Assembly: GCF_014641855.1 (NCBI RefSeq)
Contig: NZ_BMII01000001.1
Span: forward strand, 1 to 64,000
DNA length: 64,000 bases
Direction: 5' to 3'
Source: Shewanella inventionis
GTDB lineage: Bacteria > Pseudomonadota > Gammaproteobacteria > Enterobacterales > Shewanellaceae
Shown: positions 30,179 to 40,403 of the stretch, one piece after another
Numbering within the stretch: the stretch's first letter is position 1
Layout: each line of letters opens with the position of its first letter
Position numbers and translations under genes: made by a program
Notes under the pieces: generated by a model
Seen by the model: only the letters and a program-made list of their open reading frames with translations
What the model was told of the DNA's origin: nothing
The model's database searches: none

Positions 30179-31702
30179 ATGGCAATAGCCTGTGTTTTTA
30201 CTCGAGCAAGTTGTGGTGTTGAGGCACCTAAAGTCACCGTAGAAGTTCATTTAAGCAATGGTTTACCTGCTTTTAATTTAGTGGGGTTACCCGAAGCTTC
30301 AGTAAAAGAAGCCAAAGAGCGAGTCAGAAGCGCATTAATCAATGCGGGTTTTGAATTTCCCCAACGACGCATTACCGTCAACTTAGCGCCAGCTGATCTC
30401 CCAAAACAAGGAGGGCGCTATGACCTGCCGATTGCTGTCGGGATTTTAGCGGCATCCAATCAAATACCGAACAAAGCGCTTAACCAATGTGAATTTGTCG
30501 GAGAGTTAGCGCTCTCAGGCCAAGTCAGACCGTGTACCGGGCTATTACCAGCCATAATTGCTGCTCGTAACGACCAACATCATTTTTTTATGCCTATCGA
30601 CAATCGCCACGAAGCAGAATTAGTAGGGTACAACCACAGCTATTTTGTCGCGCATTTACAAAATCTCGCCGCATTTTTACATGGACAAGCGCAACTGCCT
30701 TTGCTCGACACCCAGCCCGAATGGATAGACGAATCGCCAGTTACTGACAATTTATTATGCATGAGTGATGTAATTGGCCAATATCAAGCAAAGCAAGGGC
30801 TAGAAATCGCTGCAGCAGGAAATCACAACCTACTTTTTCTTGGGCCACCTGGCACAGGGAAAAGCATGTTAGCTAACCGAATTATCCCGCTGCTGCCGGC
30901 ATTGACGTACGATGAAGCCATTGAGGTTGCAGCTATTCATTCTGTTGCCGGTTTGCATATTAAACCGCAAAATTTTCTTAATCGCCCTTTTCGCTCACCA
31001 CACCATACCTGTTCATCTATTGCATTAATTGGCGGTGGCAGCCACCCCAAACCCGGCGAAATCTCCCTCGCCCATCGCGGAATATTATTTTTAGACGAAA
31101 TCGCTGAGTTTCCTCGCAAAGTGCTCGATTGTTTACGAGAGCCCCTAGAAACCGGCCAAGTTGAGATATCTAGAGCTGCAGCTAAGCTTACTTTTTCAAG
31201 CCGTTTTCAACTCATAGCAGCAATGAACCCCAGCCCCTGTGGCGATACGGAGCGAGCCCGATCAACACCTGAACAAATTCAGCGTTATTTATCGCGGTTA
31301 TCTGGGCCATTTTTAGACCGCTTCGATTTAACCGTTGAGGTGCCTAAATTGCCATCGGGCACTCTTACGCAACAACATCAACCGGGCGAAACCAGCGTTG
31401 AAATAGCCAAACGAGTAAAACAAGCGCGCGAAAGCCAGTTGGCGCGCTCGGGTGTATTAAACAGTGAATTAAGCCCAAAACAACTTAAACAAGACAGTAA
31501 TATCAGCCAGCAAGATTTAGAATTTTTAGAAAAAAGTGTACTGAGTCTTGGTTTGTCTGTGCGCAGTTTTCACCGTATTCAACGAGTATCACGTACCATT
31601 GCCGATCTACAACAGTCTGTCACCACAGAACGAGGCCATATCGCGCAAGCACTTGGCTACAGAGCAATGGATCGTTTACTCGCAAAGCTTAATCAACAAT
31701 AA
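30179..31702 (+). CDS. YifB/ComM-family Mg-chelatase-like AAA+ ATPase
   Basis: 507 residues from the ATG at 30179 with AAAAGG eight bases upstream. An N-terminal ChlI-like domain (~20-140) is followed by the AAA+ core: Walker A LGPPGTGKSM near residue 225, Walker B GILFLDEIAEF near 305, and the C-terminal Mg_chelatase_C domain (~400-500). ComM homologues act as branch-migration helicases during natural transformation. In E. coli yifB also neighbours the ilv operon. Confidence 0.92.
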   Translation: MAIACVFTRASCGVEAPKVTVEVHLSNGLPAFNLVGLPEASVKEAKERVRSALINAGFEFPQRRITVNLAPADLPKQGGRYDLPIAVGILAASNQIPNKALNQCEFVGELALSGQVRPCTGLLPAIIAARNDQHHFFMPIDNRHEAELVGYNHSYFVAHLQNLAAFLHGQAQLPLLDTQPEWIDESPVTDNLLCMSDVIGQYQAKQGLEIAAAGNHNLLFLGPPGTGKSMLANRIIPLLPALTYDEAIEVAAIHSVAGLHIKPQNFLNRPFRSPHHTCSSIALIGGGSHPKPGEISLAHRGILFLDEIAEFPRKVLDCLREPLETGQVEISRAAAKLTFSSRFQLIAAMNPSPCGDTERARSTPEQIQRYLSRLSGPFLDRFDLTVEVPKLPSGTLTQQHQPGETSVEIAKRVKQARESQLARSGVLNSELSPKQLKQDSNISQQDLEFLEKSVLSLGLSVRSFHRIQRVSRTIADLQQSVTTERGHIAQALGYRAMDRLLAKLNQQ

Positions 31703-31782
31703 AGTCAATTTTTAACTGTTGTATTTATTGAGCAATCTTGCGACTACGAGTAACATAGCTCTCCGTTTAAAAGGAGAGAAAA

Positions 31783-32679
31783 ATGTCGTTGCTTGCTAAA
31801 ATCAAAGGCTGCTTAGCATTTACATGCTATCTACTGAATACTGTTTTTTGGACTATACTCATTATGGTGTTTAGTCTCTTCAAACTTATCCCGATTAGCA
31901 TTTTTCAAAAAAACTGCAGTTATATTCTTGATAACTGTGCCACCGCATGGATAAGCGTTAACAATATCGTCGAATCTATATTCCACCCTGTACGCATTCA
32001 CGTTAGCGGCGATGACACCTTTTCAGAACAAGAATGGTATATGGTTATTGCTAATCACCAGTCTTGGGTAGATATTTTAATTTTGCAGCGCGTATTTAAC
32101 CGAAAAATCCCTTTTTTAAAGTTTTTTCTGAAACAAGAATTAATTTATGTGCCCATCCTCGGTTTAGCTTGGTGGGCATTAGATTTTCCTTTTATGCGTC
32201 GTTACAGCTCAGCAGAGTTGCGTAAAAACCCTAAACTTAAAGGCAAAGACATTGAAATCACGCGTAAAGCCTGCGAAAAGTTTAAAACTAAACCCGTTAG
32301 CGTAATGAACTTTGTTGAAGGCACTCGATTTAGCCAAGCAAAGCACAACAAACAACAATCGCCTTTTACACACTTGCTCAAGCCTAAAGCCGGCGGCATG
32401 GCCTTTGCGTTATCGGCAATGGGCGAGCAAATTAATAAATTAGTTGATGTCACCATTTATTACCCAGGCCGTGTACCCAGTTATTGGGAGTACATTTGTG
32501 GGGCACTTAATGATGTGCATGTACATATTAAGATCAGTGATATTCCCCAAAATATGCGCGGGGATTACCTTAAAGATCGTGAGTTTAAGATTGATTTCCA
32601 AGAACAACTCAATCAAATCTGGTTAAACAAAGATCACCAACTACAAGAGCTTGCAGACAAGTCAAAGCAAAAGGTATAA
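31783..32679 (+). CDS. PlsC-type acyltransferase (YihG-like), copy 1
   Basis: 298 residues with an N-terminal hydrophobic anchor (~10-40). The acyltransferase motifs are NHQSWVD (HX4D, residue 91 on) and FVEGTR (~177), followed by a predicted lipid-binding region. YihG-type enzymes acylate lysophosphatidic acid and are reported to insert particular acyl chains. AGGAGAG precedes the ATG. The next gene is a paralogue starting 6 bases downstream, so the two are co-transcribed. Confidence 0.85.
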   Translation: MSLLAKIKGCLAFTCYLLNTVFWTILIMVFSLFKLIPISIFQKNCSYILDNCATAWISVNNIVESIFHPVRIHVSGDDTFSEQEWYMVIANHQSWVDILILQRVFNRKIPFLKFFLKQELIYVPILGLAWWALDFPFMRRYSSAELRKNPKLKGKDIEITRKACEKFKTKPVSVMNFVEGTRFSQAKHNKQQSPFTHLLKPKAGGMAFALSAMGEQINKLVDVTIYYPGRVPSYWEYICGALNDVHVHIKISDIPQNMRGDYLKDREFKIDFQEQLNQIWLNKDHQLQELADKSKQKV

Positions 32680-32685
32680 CAATAC

Positions 32686-33612
32686 ATGTTAACGTTTTTA
32701 CCTGGCCCACTGCTGTTTGTTCTCAGCCTGGTTTTGCTGATTATTAATACCAGCGTATGGGGTTCATTAATTGCAATAGGCGGTATCATTAAACTGTTAT
32801 TGCCATTAAAAGCCCTTCGTCGTGTGTTGACTAAAATCATGAACCGTTTTATGTGGGCCTGGGCCACCTGCAATGGCGGGATTTTATATCTGATATCGAA
32901 TATCGAATGGGATATATCAGGGCTAGACAATCTAGACCCAAACGGTTGGTATTTATTGATCAGCAACCATGTCAGTGGCTTTGATATTGCGGCACAAACA
33001 TATGTGCTACGCAACCACATCCCCATGTTAAAATTTTTCCTGAAAAAAGAACTCTTATACGTGCCAATCTTAGGTTTAGGTTGTTGGGCGCTCGACATGC
33101 CATTCATGAACCGAACCAGCCCAGCCAAACTGAAGAAAAACCCTAAACTCAAGGGTAAAGATCTTGAAACCACCCGCAAGGCTTGCGAACGTTTTAAAGA
33201 TTCACCCACCTCAATCTTTAATTATGTTGAAGGCAGCCGTTTTACTGAAGAAAAGCGTCTGCGCCAAGACTCGCCCTATCGGCATCTGTTACGCCCCAAA
33301 GCCAGTGGCATTGCCTTTACGCTATCAGCCATGGGTGAGCAATTTACCAACTTACTCAATATCACTTTAGTGTATCCAGAAACATCTGAAAAAGTGTTAA
33401 GCAATGTTATGCAAGGTCGAACCAAAAAAGTCGTCATGCATGTTGAAGTACTGCCGGTTCCGCACGTCAATGCCAATGACTATTTACATCATGCAGATAG
33501 CCGAGTTGCTTTTCAGCGCTGGTTAAACCAACTGTGGTTTGAAAAAGATCAATTTATTGACAATGTGCTCAAGCAATATCAACAGTCATCGCTCCACAAA
33601 AAGGACAATTAG
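32686..33612 (+). CDS. PlsC-type acyltransferase (YihG-like), copy 2
   Basis: 308 residues, a paralogue of the preceding protein along its whole length (shared FFLKxELxYVPILGLxxWALD and KNPKLKGKD stretches). HX4D is NHVSGFD (~94) and the second motif is YVEGSR (~180). The change from SW to SG beside the catalytic His suggests a different acyl or acceptor preference, which is inference. It begins 6 bases after copy 1. Confidence 0.85.
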   Translation: MLTFLPGPLLFVLSLVLLIINTSVWGSLIAIGGIIKLLLPLKALRRVLTKIMNRFMWAWATCNGGILYLISNIEWDISGLDNLDPNGWYLLISNHVSGFDIAAQTYVLRNHIPMLKFFLKKELLYVPILGLGCWALDMPFMNRTSPAKLKKNPKLKGKDLETTRKACERFKDSPTSIFNYVEGSRFTEEKRLRQDSPYRHLLRPKASGIAFTLSAMGEQFTNLLNITLVYPETSEKVLSNVMQGRTKKVVMHVEVLPVPHVNANDYLHHADSRVAFQRWLNQLWFEKDQFIDNVLKQYQQSSLHKKDN

Positions 33613-33797
33613 CATAGTTTTTATACTGCGAAGTAGCATAACACTGTTAGTTTTGTGCAATTTCCATTAACCTAATGACACAATTGATATAAACAAAATT
33701 TAGTCACTGAATACGCAAGGCTTAATTAGCGTTTTACTGTTAAGCTTGAACAAACACTTTTACGCTGCTTGTCTACTATAACTTGTATAGGTGAGAT

Positions 33798-36700
33798 TTG
33801 AATTTTCGCGCAATAACACTTTTACCCTACTTGATAATTTTGCTGGCATTGATTTTTTCAGTGCCCGTTTCTGCGCAAAAAAATAGTGCGAACCATGCTC
33901 TTGCAGAAGTGAAATTTCAACATTTCGACACCGAAGGCAAACTCAATCAAAACTCAATCACTCGCCTGTTTATGGACAGTGCCGGTATGTTATGGGTTGG
34001 CACACAAGATGGCCTACACAGCTACAACGGTGTCGACTTCGAGCTTTACCTTAAACAAGCTAACAACAGCAAAAGCATTTCTGGCAACTACATTACTGAT
34101 ATTTTGCAATCACCTGACGGTGATTTATGGCTAGGCACGTTTGATAATGGCTTAAACCGCTTTAACTTGAACACAGGCGAGTTTACACGATTTAAACAAA
34201 AACAAGGGTTAAACGAACTTCAAATCACTAAACTTGCAGTAATTGGTGACACCCTATGGATAGGCACCCGTACAGGTTTATATTTATTATCGTTAAAAAC
34301 CGAAAAAATTATCCCCGTGAGTTTAGGCAGCAATATCACGCCAGATGTTGTGAGCATTGCAAATGTTGACGACAAATTCATCGTCGTAGGCACCAAAGAA
34401 CATGGCACTTTTGCAGTAGACAGCAACACCATTATTCGCCTTGATATCCCCACAAACATGGTCGTCAACCAAATTCAATCCAGTTCAATTTATTCTGTTT
34501 GGTTGGCAATCGACAATCAAATATGGCGTTACAATCTTGATACTCACCAAAAAGAGTTAATTTGGTCACGAGATAATAGTTACGGAGAAAACCGTAAAAT
34601 TGTCGACTTTATCGTGGTGAACGCCAATCAAATTTTTGCAATAGGTAACAACACAGGCCTGTTCCAATTGGACTTTAAAGAGGGGCAGTGGCACAGCACC
34701 ATTTACAAACATAATCCACAAGCACTCAACACCATCAGTGCCAACACGTTACAAACATTATTTCTCGATGCAACAGGCACCCTGTGGATTGGCAGTGGTT
34801 ATTCTGGTATTGATAAACTCAATCTTAACCAGCAATACTTTACACATTATTACGATTACCAAACCGACGCACCAGACATGGCCAATATGGTACGCAGCAT
34901 TTATCGTGATAATCAGCAGCGCTTATGGATAGGAACCGATGGCGCAGGTGTTAAATACCTAGCGCCTCAAGATAGTCAATACTATTATATTAATCAATTA
35001 TTTGCAGACAATCTGCCGGTACCTGTTGAACAATTATCACTCATAGTTCACGACATAATCCAAGACAAACAAGAGCTGCTATGGTTTGCTACAAACCTTG
35101 GCCTGTTTACTCTCGATCTCAACAATGAGCTCAAACAAATTAAGCCTGCTAACCCGCAGTTTCATGCAGACACCAAGTTTCGAAGCTTTGCCTTTGATGA
35201 TAAAGATCGCCTATGGATATCGAGCTCCCTAGGGCTGTATTTTATCTCTGAACACACCCATAAGATGATGGCCTATAATTTTGGCTTTCAAGCAGACTAC
35301 TCACCCTTTAAACATCAAATTATTAAATTGCACTTTAGCCAAGGCTATTTATGGCTCGGCACCATGGGTGGTGTGGTTAGGTTGTCACCAGAAGAGCAAA
35401 AGCTGGATTTTTTAACCCACGACGCAGAAAACATTTATAGCCTAAGCGACAACCGCGTCAGAGACTTTTTACTGGCTGACAACGGCGATTTCTGGATAGC
35501 GACTCACGGTGGCATAGACAAACTCACCCTTGAGTACGGCACCTTCTCTTTTGAAAGAATGGACGTAAATGCAGACAAAAGCAGTAATACCGTTTACGCC
35601 ATATTAGAAGATGAGCAACATGATTTATGGCTCAGTACCAATTCAGGTATTTCGCGTTTTACTCCCAGCACAAGAAGCTTCATTTCATATAATACTTATG
35701 AAGGCTTGCAGGCTAACGAGTTTAATGGCGCCGCTAAATTTAAAGACACCAACGGCAGCTTATGGTTTGGTGGCATACATGGCTTAAATCATTTTAATCC
35801 TGTAACCATTCCTGCATTCAGACCGGAAAACAAACTTGCATTAACCAAATACATCATTGGTGAAACACAATATCCTATCCGCGATTTAAGCCATGCCCCC
35901 AAAGTTGTCATGCCCTATGAAAAACAATTAATCAGTTTCGAGATTGGGTCACTTAACTTTAACTATCCCGGGCTAAGTCGGTTTAGTTACAAATTAGATG
36001 GCTTTGACACCGACTGGCGTGAGCTGTCACAAGGCAATCAAATTACCTACACAAACCTTGCACCTGGCGATTACAAATTATTAGTCCGTCATGCGCTGGG
36101 AACCAACAAATATAGCCAGTACACACTCAGTGTAGATGTGTCTGTGGTCCCACCGTTTTATATGACACATATTGCCTATGCAGCCTATGTGAGCGTGGGC
36201 TTGCTAGGCATTATTTGGATTATCGCTGCCAGACGCAGAAAACAAACCAAACAGCGAGAATTTGATAACAGTATTCGCGCATCAGAAGAACGCCTTAAAC
36301 TCGCGCTTTGGGCTTCGGGCGATGGGATGTGGGATTGGAACATAAAAGACGATAAAGTCTATCGGACCAACATGGTTGAACCGATGAACTTTTCATTAAA
36401 AGATGAATTACTGATAAAAAACATTCATCCAGAAGATCGTCCGCGCGTGCAAAAACTGCTTAATGATCATCTGTCAGGTGAAAGCGAATTTTTTGAAGCT
36501 GAATACCGTGTAGAAACTCAACCAGGAAATTGGGCATGGTTATTAGACAGGGGCCAAATTGTAGAGCGCGACAGCAATAATGCGCCCATCCGAATGGCCG
36601 GCACTCACAAAGATATCACCAGCCGTAAGCTAACCGAAAACGAACTAAAATTGTCATCGCAAGTACTGTTTAGTATGAACGAAGCCGTTGTGGTTGGTGA

Positions 36701-38300
36701 GCTAGACTATCAAGTTCGCTCAGTAAACCCAGCCTTTAGCCGAATTACAGGCTTTAGACACCGCGATGTTGTCGGTAAGCACTTTTTATTTTTAACCATG
36801 GGCAAACAATCGCGCGAGTTTTACAACGCGGTAGAAACCCAGTTATTAAGACACAAGCATTGGGCCGGTGAAATTAAAATTAGAACCCGAGACCGTCGTG
36901 GCATATTGGCATGGTTGGAAATCAACCAGGTTATCGACAACAAGGGAGAAACCAGTCACTTTGTAGCGGTATTTACCGACATAACTGCACGTAAAAAAGC
37001 TGAAGAAGACCTACGAGTGTTGGCTAACTTTGACCCACTAACAGGCCTGCCTAATCGCACCTTATTCCAAGACAGATTAAACCAAGCTGTAACCAAAGCA
37101 CACCGAGCCGAAAGCATAGTGGCATTGCTGTTTTTAGATCTCGACCGCTTTAAGCACATTAACGACTCAATGGGTCATCATATCGGTGACTTATTACTTA
37201 AAGCGGTAGCGCATCGCCTGCAAAATGCTGTGCGTGAAGAAGACACCGTCGCCCGCTTAGGAGGAGACGAATTTACCATTATTTTAGAAGGTGTTGCCAA
37301 AACCAAAGCAGCAACAATTATCGCCGAAAAGGTATTACAGGCATTTCAGAAACCTTTCTTACTCGACGATAAAGTACTGACTATTTCACCATCGATAGGG
37401 ATAAGCCTATTTCCAGATGATGCCGAAGACACTACATCATTAATTAAGTATGCCGATACAGCTATGTATCATGCAAAATCATTAGGCCGAAACAATTTTC
37501 AGTTTTATACCAAAGAGTTAAACCAATATGCTACACGTCATGTGCAGTTAGAGGCTGGCCTAAAAAAAGCCCTACAAGAAAACGAATTTTATTTAGTGTA
37601 CCAACCTAAATATGACGTAAAAACAGAGCGTATTATTGGGTTAGAGGCTTTACTTCGCTGGGAAAGTCCAGAATTAGGCCTTATTTCGCCAGTTGAATTT
37701 ATTCCGCTCGCGGAAGAAACCGGCTTAATTAACCAAATAGGCCATTGGGCTATTAATCAGGCATGTACTCAACTTGCACAATGGCATCAGCAAGGGTTTG
37801 AGCATATCTCTGTGGCGGTAAACTTATCGGCAAGACAGCTTAAAGCAGACATTATTTCAACGATTGAAGTCGCCCTTGCCGTGTCAGGTTTGCCTGCCAG
37901 CGCACTTGAACTAGAGTTAACCGAATCAATGATTATGGGCAACCCACAAGACTCAGTAACCGTATTATCTAAACTCAAAGCGCTAGGGCTAACCATTGCC
38001 ATTGATGACTTTGGTACCGGTTATTCCAGTTTAAGTTATTTAAAGCGTTTCCCAATTGACACCTTAAAAATTGACCGCGAGTTTGTTCGCGATATCACAG
38101 AAGATCCAGATGATGCAGCCATCACCAGCGCCATTATTACCCTAGCGCATAGCCTAGAACTCAATGTAGTTGCAGAAGGTGTTGAAACAAAAGAACAGCT
38201 TGAATTTTTACGTAATGGTGGCTGTGATCAAGTGCAAGGGTTCTTGCTCAGCAAGCCGCTTACGGCAAGCGAATGTTTAACGCTATTAAGTCAACGTTAA
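33798..38300 (+). CDS. Large membrane sensor: beta-propeller, Y_Y_Y, PAS-PAS-GGDEF-EAL
   Basis: 1500 residues. A signal peptide (~1-26) is followed by a periplasmic two-component-regulator propeller (repeated LWxGT/LWLGT motifs, ~45-690), a Y_Y_Y domain (~725-790), one transmembrane helix (~793-815), two PAS domains with PAC segments (~830-945 and 950-1075), GGDEF (intact, residues 1155-1159) and EAL (intact, E1283-L1285, with DFGTGYSSLSYL). It should sense a periplasmic ligand and make or degrade c-di-GMP. Such propellers often bind carbohydrates in other families, but no ligand can be named here. The start is a TTG after AGGTGAG. Confidence 0.88.
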   Translation: MNFRAITLLPYLIILLALIFSVPVSAQKNSANHALAEVKFQHFDTEGKLNQNSITRLFMDSAGMLWVGTQDGLHSYNGVDFELYLKQANNSKSISGNYITDILQSPDGDLWLGTFDNGLNRFNLNTGEFTRFKQKQGLNELQITKLAVIGDTLWIGTRTGLYLLSLKTEKIIPVSLGSNITPDVVSIANVDDKFIVVGTKEHGTFAVDSNTIIRLDIPTNMVVNQIQSSSIYSVWLAIDNQIWRYNLDTHQKELIWSRDNSYGENRKIVDFIVVNANQIFAIGNNTGLFQLDFKEGQWHSTIYKHNPQALNTISANTLQTLFLDATGTLWIGSGYSGIDKLNLNQQYFTHYYDYQTDAPDMANMVRSIYRDNQQRLWIGTDGAGVKYLAPQDSQYYYINQLFADNLPVPVEQLSLIVHDIIQDKQELLWFATNLGLFTLDLNNELKQIKPANPQFHADTKFRSFAFDDKDRLWISSSLGLYFISEHTHKMMAYNFGFQADYSPFKHQIIKLHFSQGYLWLGTMGGVVRLSPEEQKLDFLTHDAENIYSLSDNRVRDFLLADNGDFWIATHGGIDKLTLEYGTFSFERMDVNADKSSNTVYAILEDEQHDLWLSTNSGISRFTPSTRSFISYNTYEGLQANEFNGAAKFKDTNGSLWFGGIHGLNHFNPVTIPAFRPENKLALTKYIIGETQYPIRDLSHAPKVVMPYEKQLISFEIGSLNFNYPGLSRFSYKLDGFDTDWRELSQGNQITYTNLAPGDYKLLVRHALGTNKYSQYTLSVDVSVVPPFYMTHIAYAAYVSVGLLGIIWIIAARRRKQTKQREFDNSIRASEERLKLALWASGDGMWDWNIKDDKVYRTNMVEPMNFSLKDELLIKNIHPEDRPRVQKLLNDHLSGESEFFEAEYRVETQPGNWAWLLDRGQIVERDSNNAPIRMAGTHKDITSRKLTENELKLSSQVLFSMNEAVVVGELDYQVRSVNPAFSRITGFRHRDVVGKHFLFLTMGKQSREFYNAVETQLLRHKHWAGEIKIRTRDRRGILAWLEINQVIDNKGETSHFVAVFTDITARKKAEEDLRVLANFDPLTGLPNRTLFQDRLNQAVTKAHRAESIVALLFLDLDRFKHINDSMGHHIGDLLLKAVAHRLQNAVREEDTVARLGGDEFTIILEGVAKTKAATIIAEKVLQAFQKPFLLDDKVLTISPSIGISLFPDDAEDTTSLIKYADTAMYHAKSLGRNNFQFYTKELNQYATRHVQLEAGLKKALQENEFYLVYQPKYDVKTERIIGLEALLRWESPELGLISPVEFIPLAEETGLINQIGHWAINQACTQLAQWHQQGFEHISVAVNLSARQLKADIISTIEVALAVSGLPASALELELTESMIMGNPQDSVTVLSKLKALGLTIAIDDFGTGYSSLSYLKRFPIDTLKIDREFVRDITEDPDDAAITSAIITLAHSLELNVVAEGVETKEQLEFLRNGGCDQVQGFLLSKPLTASECLTLLSQR

Positions 38301-38329
38301 ACTAGATCCTGTTGATCTAAAAACAAAAA

Positions 38330-38345
38330 AGCTCCCAAGGGAGCT
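38330..38345. terminator. Bidirectional terminator between the sensor gene and ilvE
   Basis: AGCTCCC / GGGAGCT with an AA loop, flanked by an A-run on the left and a T-run on the right, between two convergent genes. Confidence 0.9.
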
Positions 38346-38368
38346 TTTATTTTTTTGCTACTGTAAAG

Positions 38369-39460
38369 CTAAGGCGCTATTCGCTCAACACGCGTTACCC
38401 AGCCTTGTGGTGCGGCAACATAGCCTTTTTGTATATCCGTAAATAGCTTGTAAATTCGCTTAATGTTTGGACCCACAGTGCCATCGCCAACGGTGACGAC
38501 TCTGCCATCTTCAAAAATATACGAATTTACTGGCGACACTACAGCAGCAGTACCAAAACCACCCGCCTCAATGATCTCACCAGACTCAATATCAGCAATA
38601 AACTTGTCTAACATGACCGTTTCTTGCCTTACTTTGCAGCCCAGCATATCCCCGAGTTCGAGAATAGATTGTGAGGTAATCGACTTTAAAATCGTATCGG
38701 TAAATTTTGGAATAATCACAGTACCATCTTTTAAAATATGGAAGTGATTCATCGCGCCAGCTTCTTCAATTTGCGTATTAGTCGAATCTAAATACAAAAC
38801 TTGCGAAGCGCCATGTTCTACCGCAGCCTTGCCCGCCCGTAGTGACGCAGCATAATTACCAGCGGCTTTTGACGCGCCTGTACCACCAGACACTGCACGG
38901 TGATATTTAGTGCTAATTAACAAACGAATACCGTTATTAACACCAGACGAATAATAAGCGCCAGAGGGGCTTAACACGACGCAAAAGGTATATTGCTGGC
39001 TAGGGCTAACCGATAAACGGTCTTCGGTTGCAAATATAAACGGGCGAATATACAAACACGCCCCTTCTTGCAAAGGGAACCACAAACGATCAACATCAAT
39101 CAGTGCATTAATCGCCTTAACTTGCATCGCTTCATCAATATTGGGAATACACACAATATCTGCAGAACGGTTCATGCGTTCAGCATTCTTATTGATGCGG
39201 AAGGTGTAAATTTCACCGTCCTCGTGCATAAAGGCTTTTGCGCCTTCAAAAATAGATTGGCCATAATGCAACGCCATTGCACCAGGCGCCATCTCAAACG
39301 GGCCGTAAGGGACTATGCGCGGATCGCACCATTGACCATCACGATAATCCATTAAAAACATGTGGTCAGTTCGAAGCTTACCAAAACCAACATCGCCTTC
39401 AGGCATAAACGGTTCTGTGCGGCGCTCTGACGCAGATTTTAAATTATATTTTATGTCCAT
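38369..39460 (-). CDS. ilvE: Branched-chain amino acid aminotransferase, type II (IlvE)
   Basis: 363 residues from the ATG at 39460 (AAGGTGG upstream). A longer frame adds 19 residues without a ribosome site. It is a fold-type IV PLP enzyme: ALHYGQSIFEGAKAF, YIRPFIFATED, the PLP lysine in GTGASKAAGNYAAS and a EEAGAMN segment. Length and motifs fit the eukaryote-like type II branched-chain form (about 360 residues) rather than the ~309-residue form found within the E. coli operon. It makes Ile, Val and Leu from their keto acids. Confidence 0.92.
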   Translation of the reverse strand: MDIKYNLKSASERRTEPFMPEGDVGFGKLRTDHMFLMDYRDGQWCDPRIVPYGPFEMAPGAMALHYGQSIFEGAKAFMHEDGEIYTFRINKNAERMNRSADIVCIPNIDEAMQVKAINALIDVDRLWFPLQEGACLYIRPFIFATEDRLSVSPSQQYTFCVVLSPSGAYYSSGVNNGIRLLISTKYHRAVSGGTGASKAAGNYAASLRAGKAAVEHGASQVLYLDSTNTQIEEAGAMNHFHILKDGTVIIPKFTDTILKSITSQSILELGDMLGCKVRQETVMLDKFIADIESGEIIEAGGFGTAAVVSPVNSYIFEDGRVVTVGDGTVGPNIKRIYKLFTDIQKGYVAAPQGWVTRVERIAP

Positions 39461-39647
39461 TGCATACCACCTTAAAAACTGAGCTTGCAGACTATGGAGG
39501 CGAGAGATTAATGTCAAGTCGCAGCGCTAGATCCTAAATCAAAATACGTCAATTGAACGTAACAAGCATCGATATATTTATTCATATTGCAACAGACAAA
39601 CTGTCAGTGCATCACGCTATGTTATCTGTAACGCCAAGTCATCCTGT

Positions 39648-40001
39648 TTATTGCACGATAGCAGCCACAATAGAGACTTCAACTAAATATTCTGGCTCTG
39701 CAATGGCGGCCTGTACACACGCTCTTGCAGGCGCATGCCCTGTCGGCACCCAATGGTCCCATACCAAATTCATAGCATCGTAATCGGCCATGTCTTTAAG
39801 GTAAATAGTGGCCGACAAAATATGCTCACGGCTCGAGCCAGCTTGAGCCAACAAAGCATCAACCTCTTCAAGCATGGTGATGGTTTGGGTAGTAATGTCG
39901 CTGTTTTTATCTTTTGCCACTTGGCCACACAAGTAAACCGTATTGTTATGGATCACAATACTGCTCATCCGAGCGCCTACATCGAGTCGAGTAAGTGTCA
40001 T
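39648..40001 (-). CDS. RidA/YjgF-family protein
   Basis: 117 residues with the RidA fold. The conserved arginine is in APARACVQA and the last segment is VEVSIVAAI. Archetypal RidA deaminates enamine/imine intermediates produced by PLP enzymes such as IlvA. Placement near ilvE fits but proves nothing. The Arg and the E (in AEPEYLVE) are kept, though the protein is one of the divergent Rid subfamilies rather than a close copy of enteric RidA. Confidence 0.85.
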   Translation of the reverse strand: MTLTRLDVGARMSSIVIHNNTVYLCGQVAKDKNSDITTQTITMLEEVDALLAQAGSSREHILSATIYLKDMADYDAMNLVWDHWVPTGHAPARACVQAAIAEPEYLVEVSIVAAIVQ

Positions 40002-40172
40002 AAATGTCGTTTTATTGAGTAAGTCAGGCGATGAAAATAGCGCGATATTAGATAAAGCACAATATCGACTGATTTATTGAATATATTTTAGCCACTCAGT
40101 TTTAAAGGCTATTCCTATAGGGCTTGACACTGCTAGAATCGGGGTTCCATCCAGAAACGTATAGGACTCCCC

Positions 40173-40394
40173 ATGAGCCTTGAATTATTGTCCCAACTGG
40201 AAACCAAAATCCAGGCGACTCTTGAAAATATTGAGCTACTAAAAATGGAGCTAGAAGAAGAGAAGCAAAAGAACCAAGCTTTAGTGCAACAGCAAGAAGC
40301 ATTGACACAAAAAAACCAACAATTGCAGCAAGACCTCAACTCTTGGAGTGATAAGGTCAATGGCCTTGTTGGTTTATTGAATAGCGAAATGTAA
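40173..40394 (+). CDS. zapB: Cell division protein ZapB
   Basis: 73 residues, entirely a coiled coil rich in Glu, Gln and Leu, starting [14 protein letters not shown]. This is the size and pattern of ZapB, which links ZapA-FtsZ to the divisome and chromosome terminus. AGGACTCCCC precedes the ATG. It converges on ytfK with nine bases between stop codons, and its terminator lies inside ytfK. Confidence 0.9.
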   Translation: MSLELLSQLETKIQATLENIELLKMELEEEKQKNQALVQQQEALTQKNQQLQQDLNSWSDKVNGLVGLLNSEM

Positions 40395-40403
40395 CTGAGA
40401 CTG

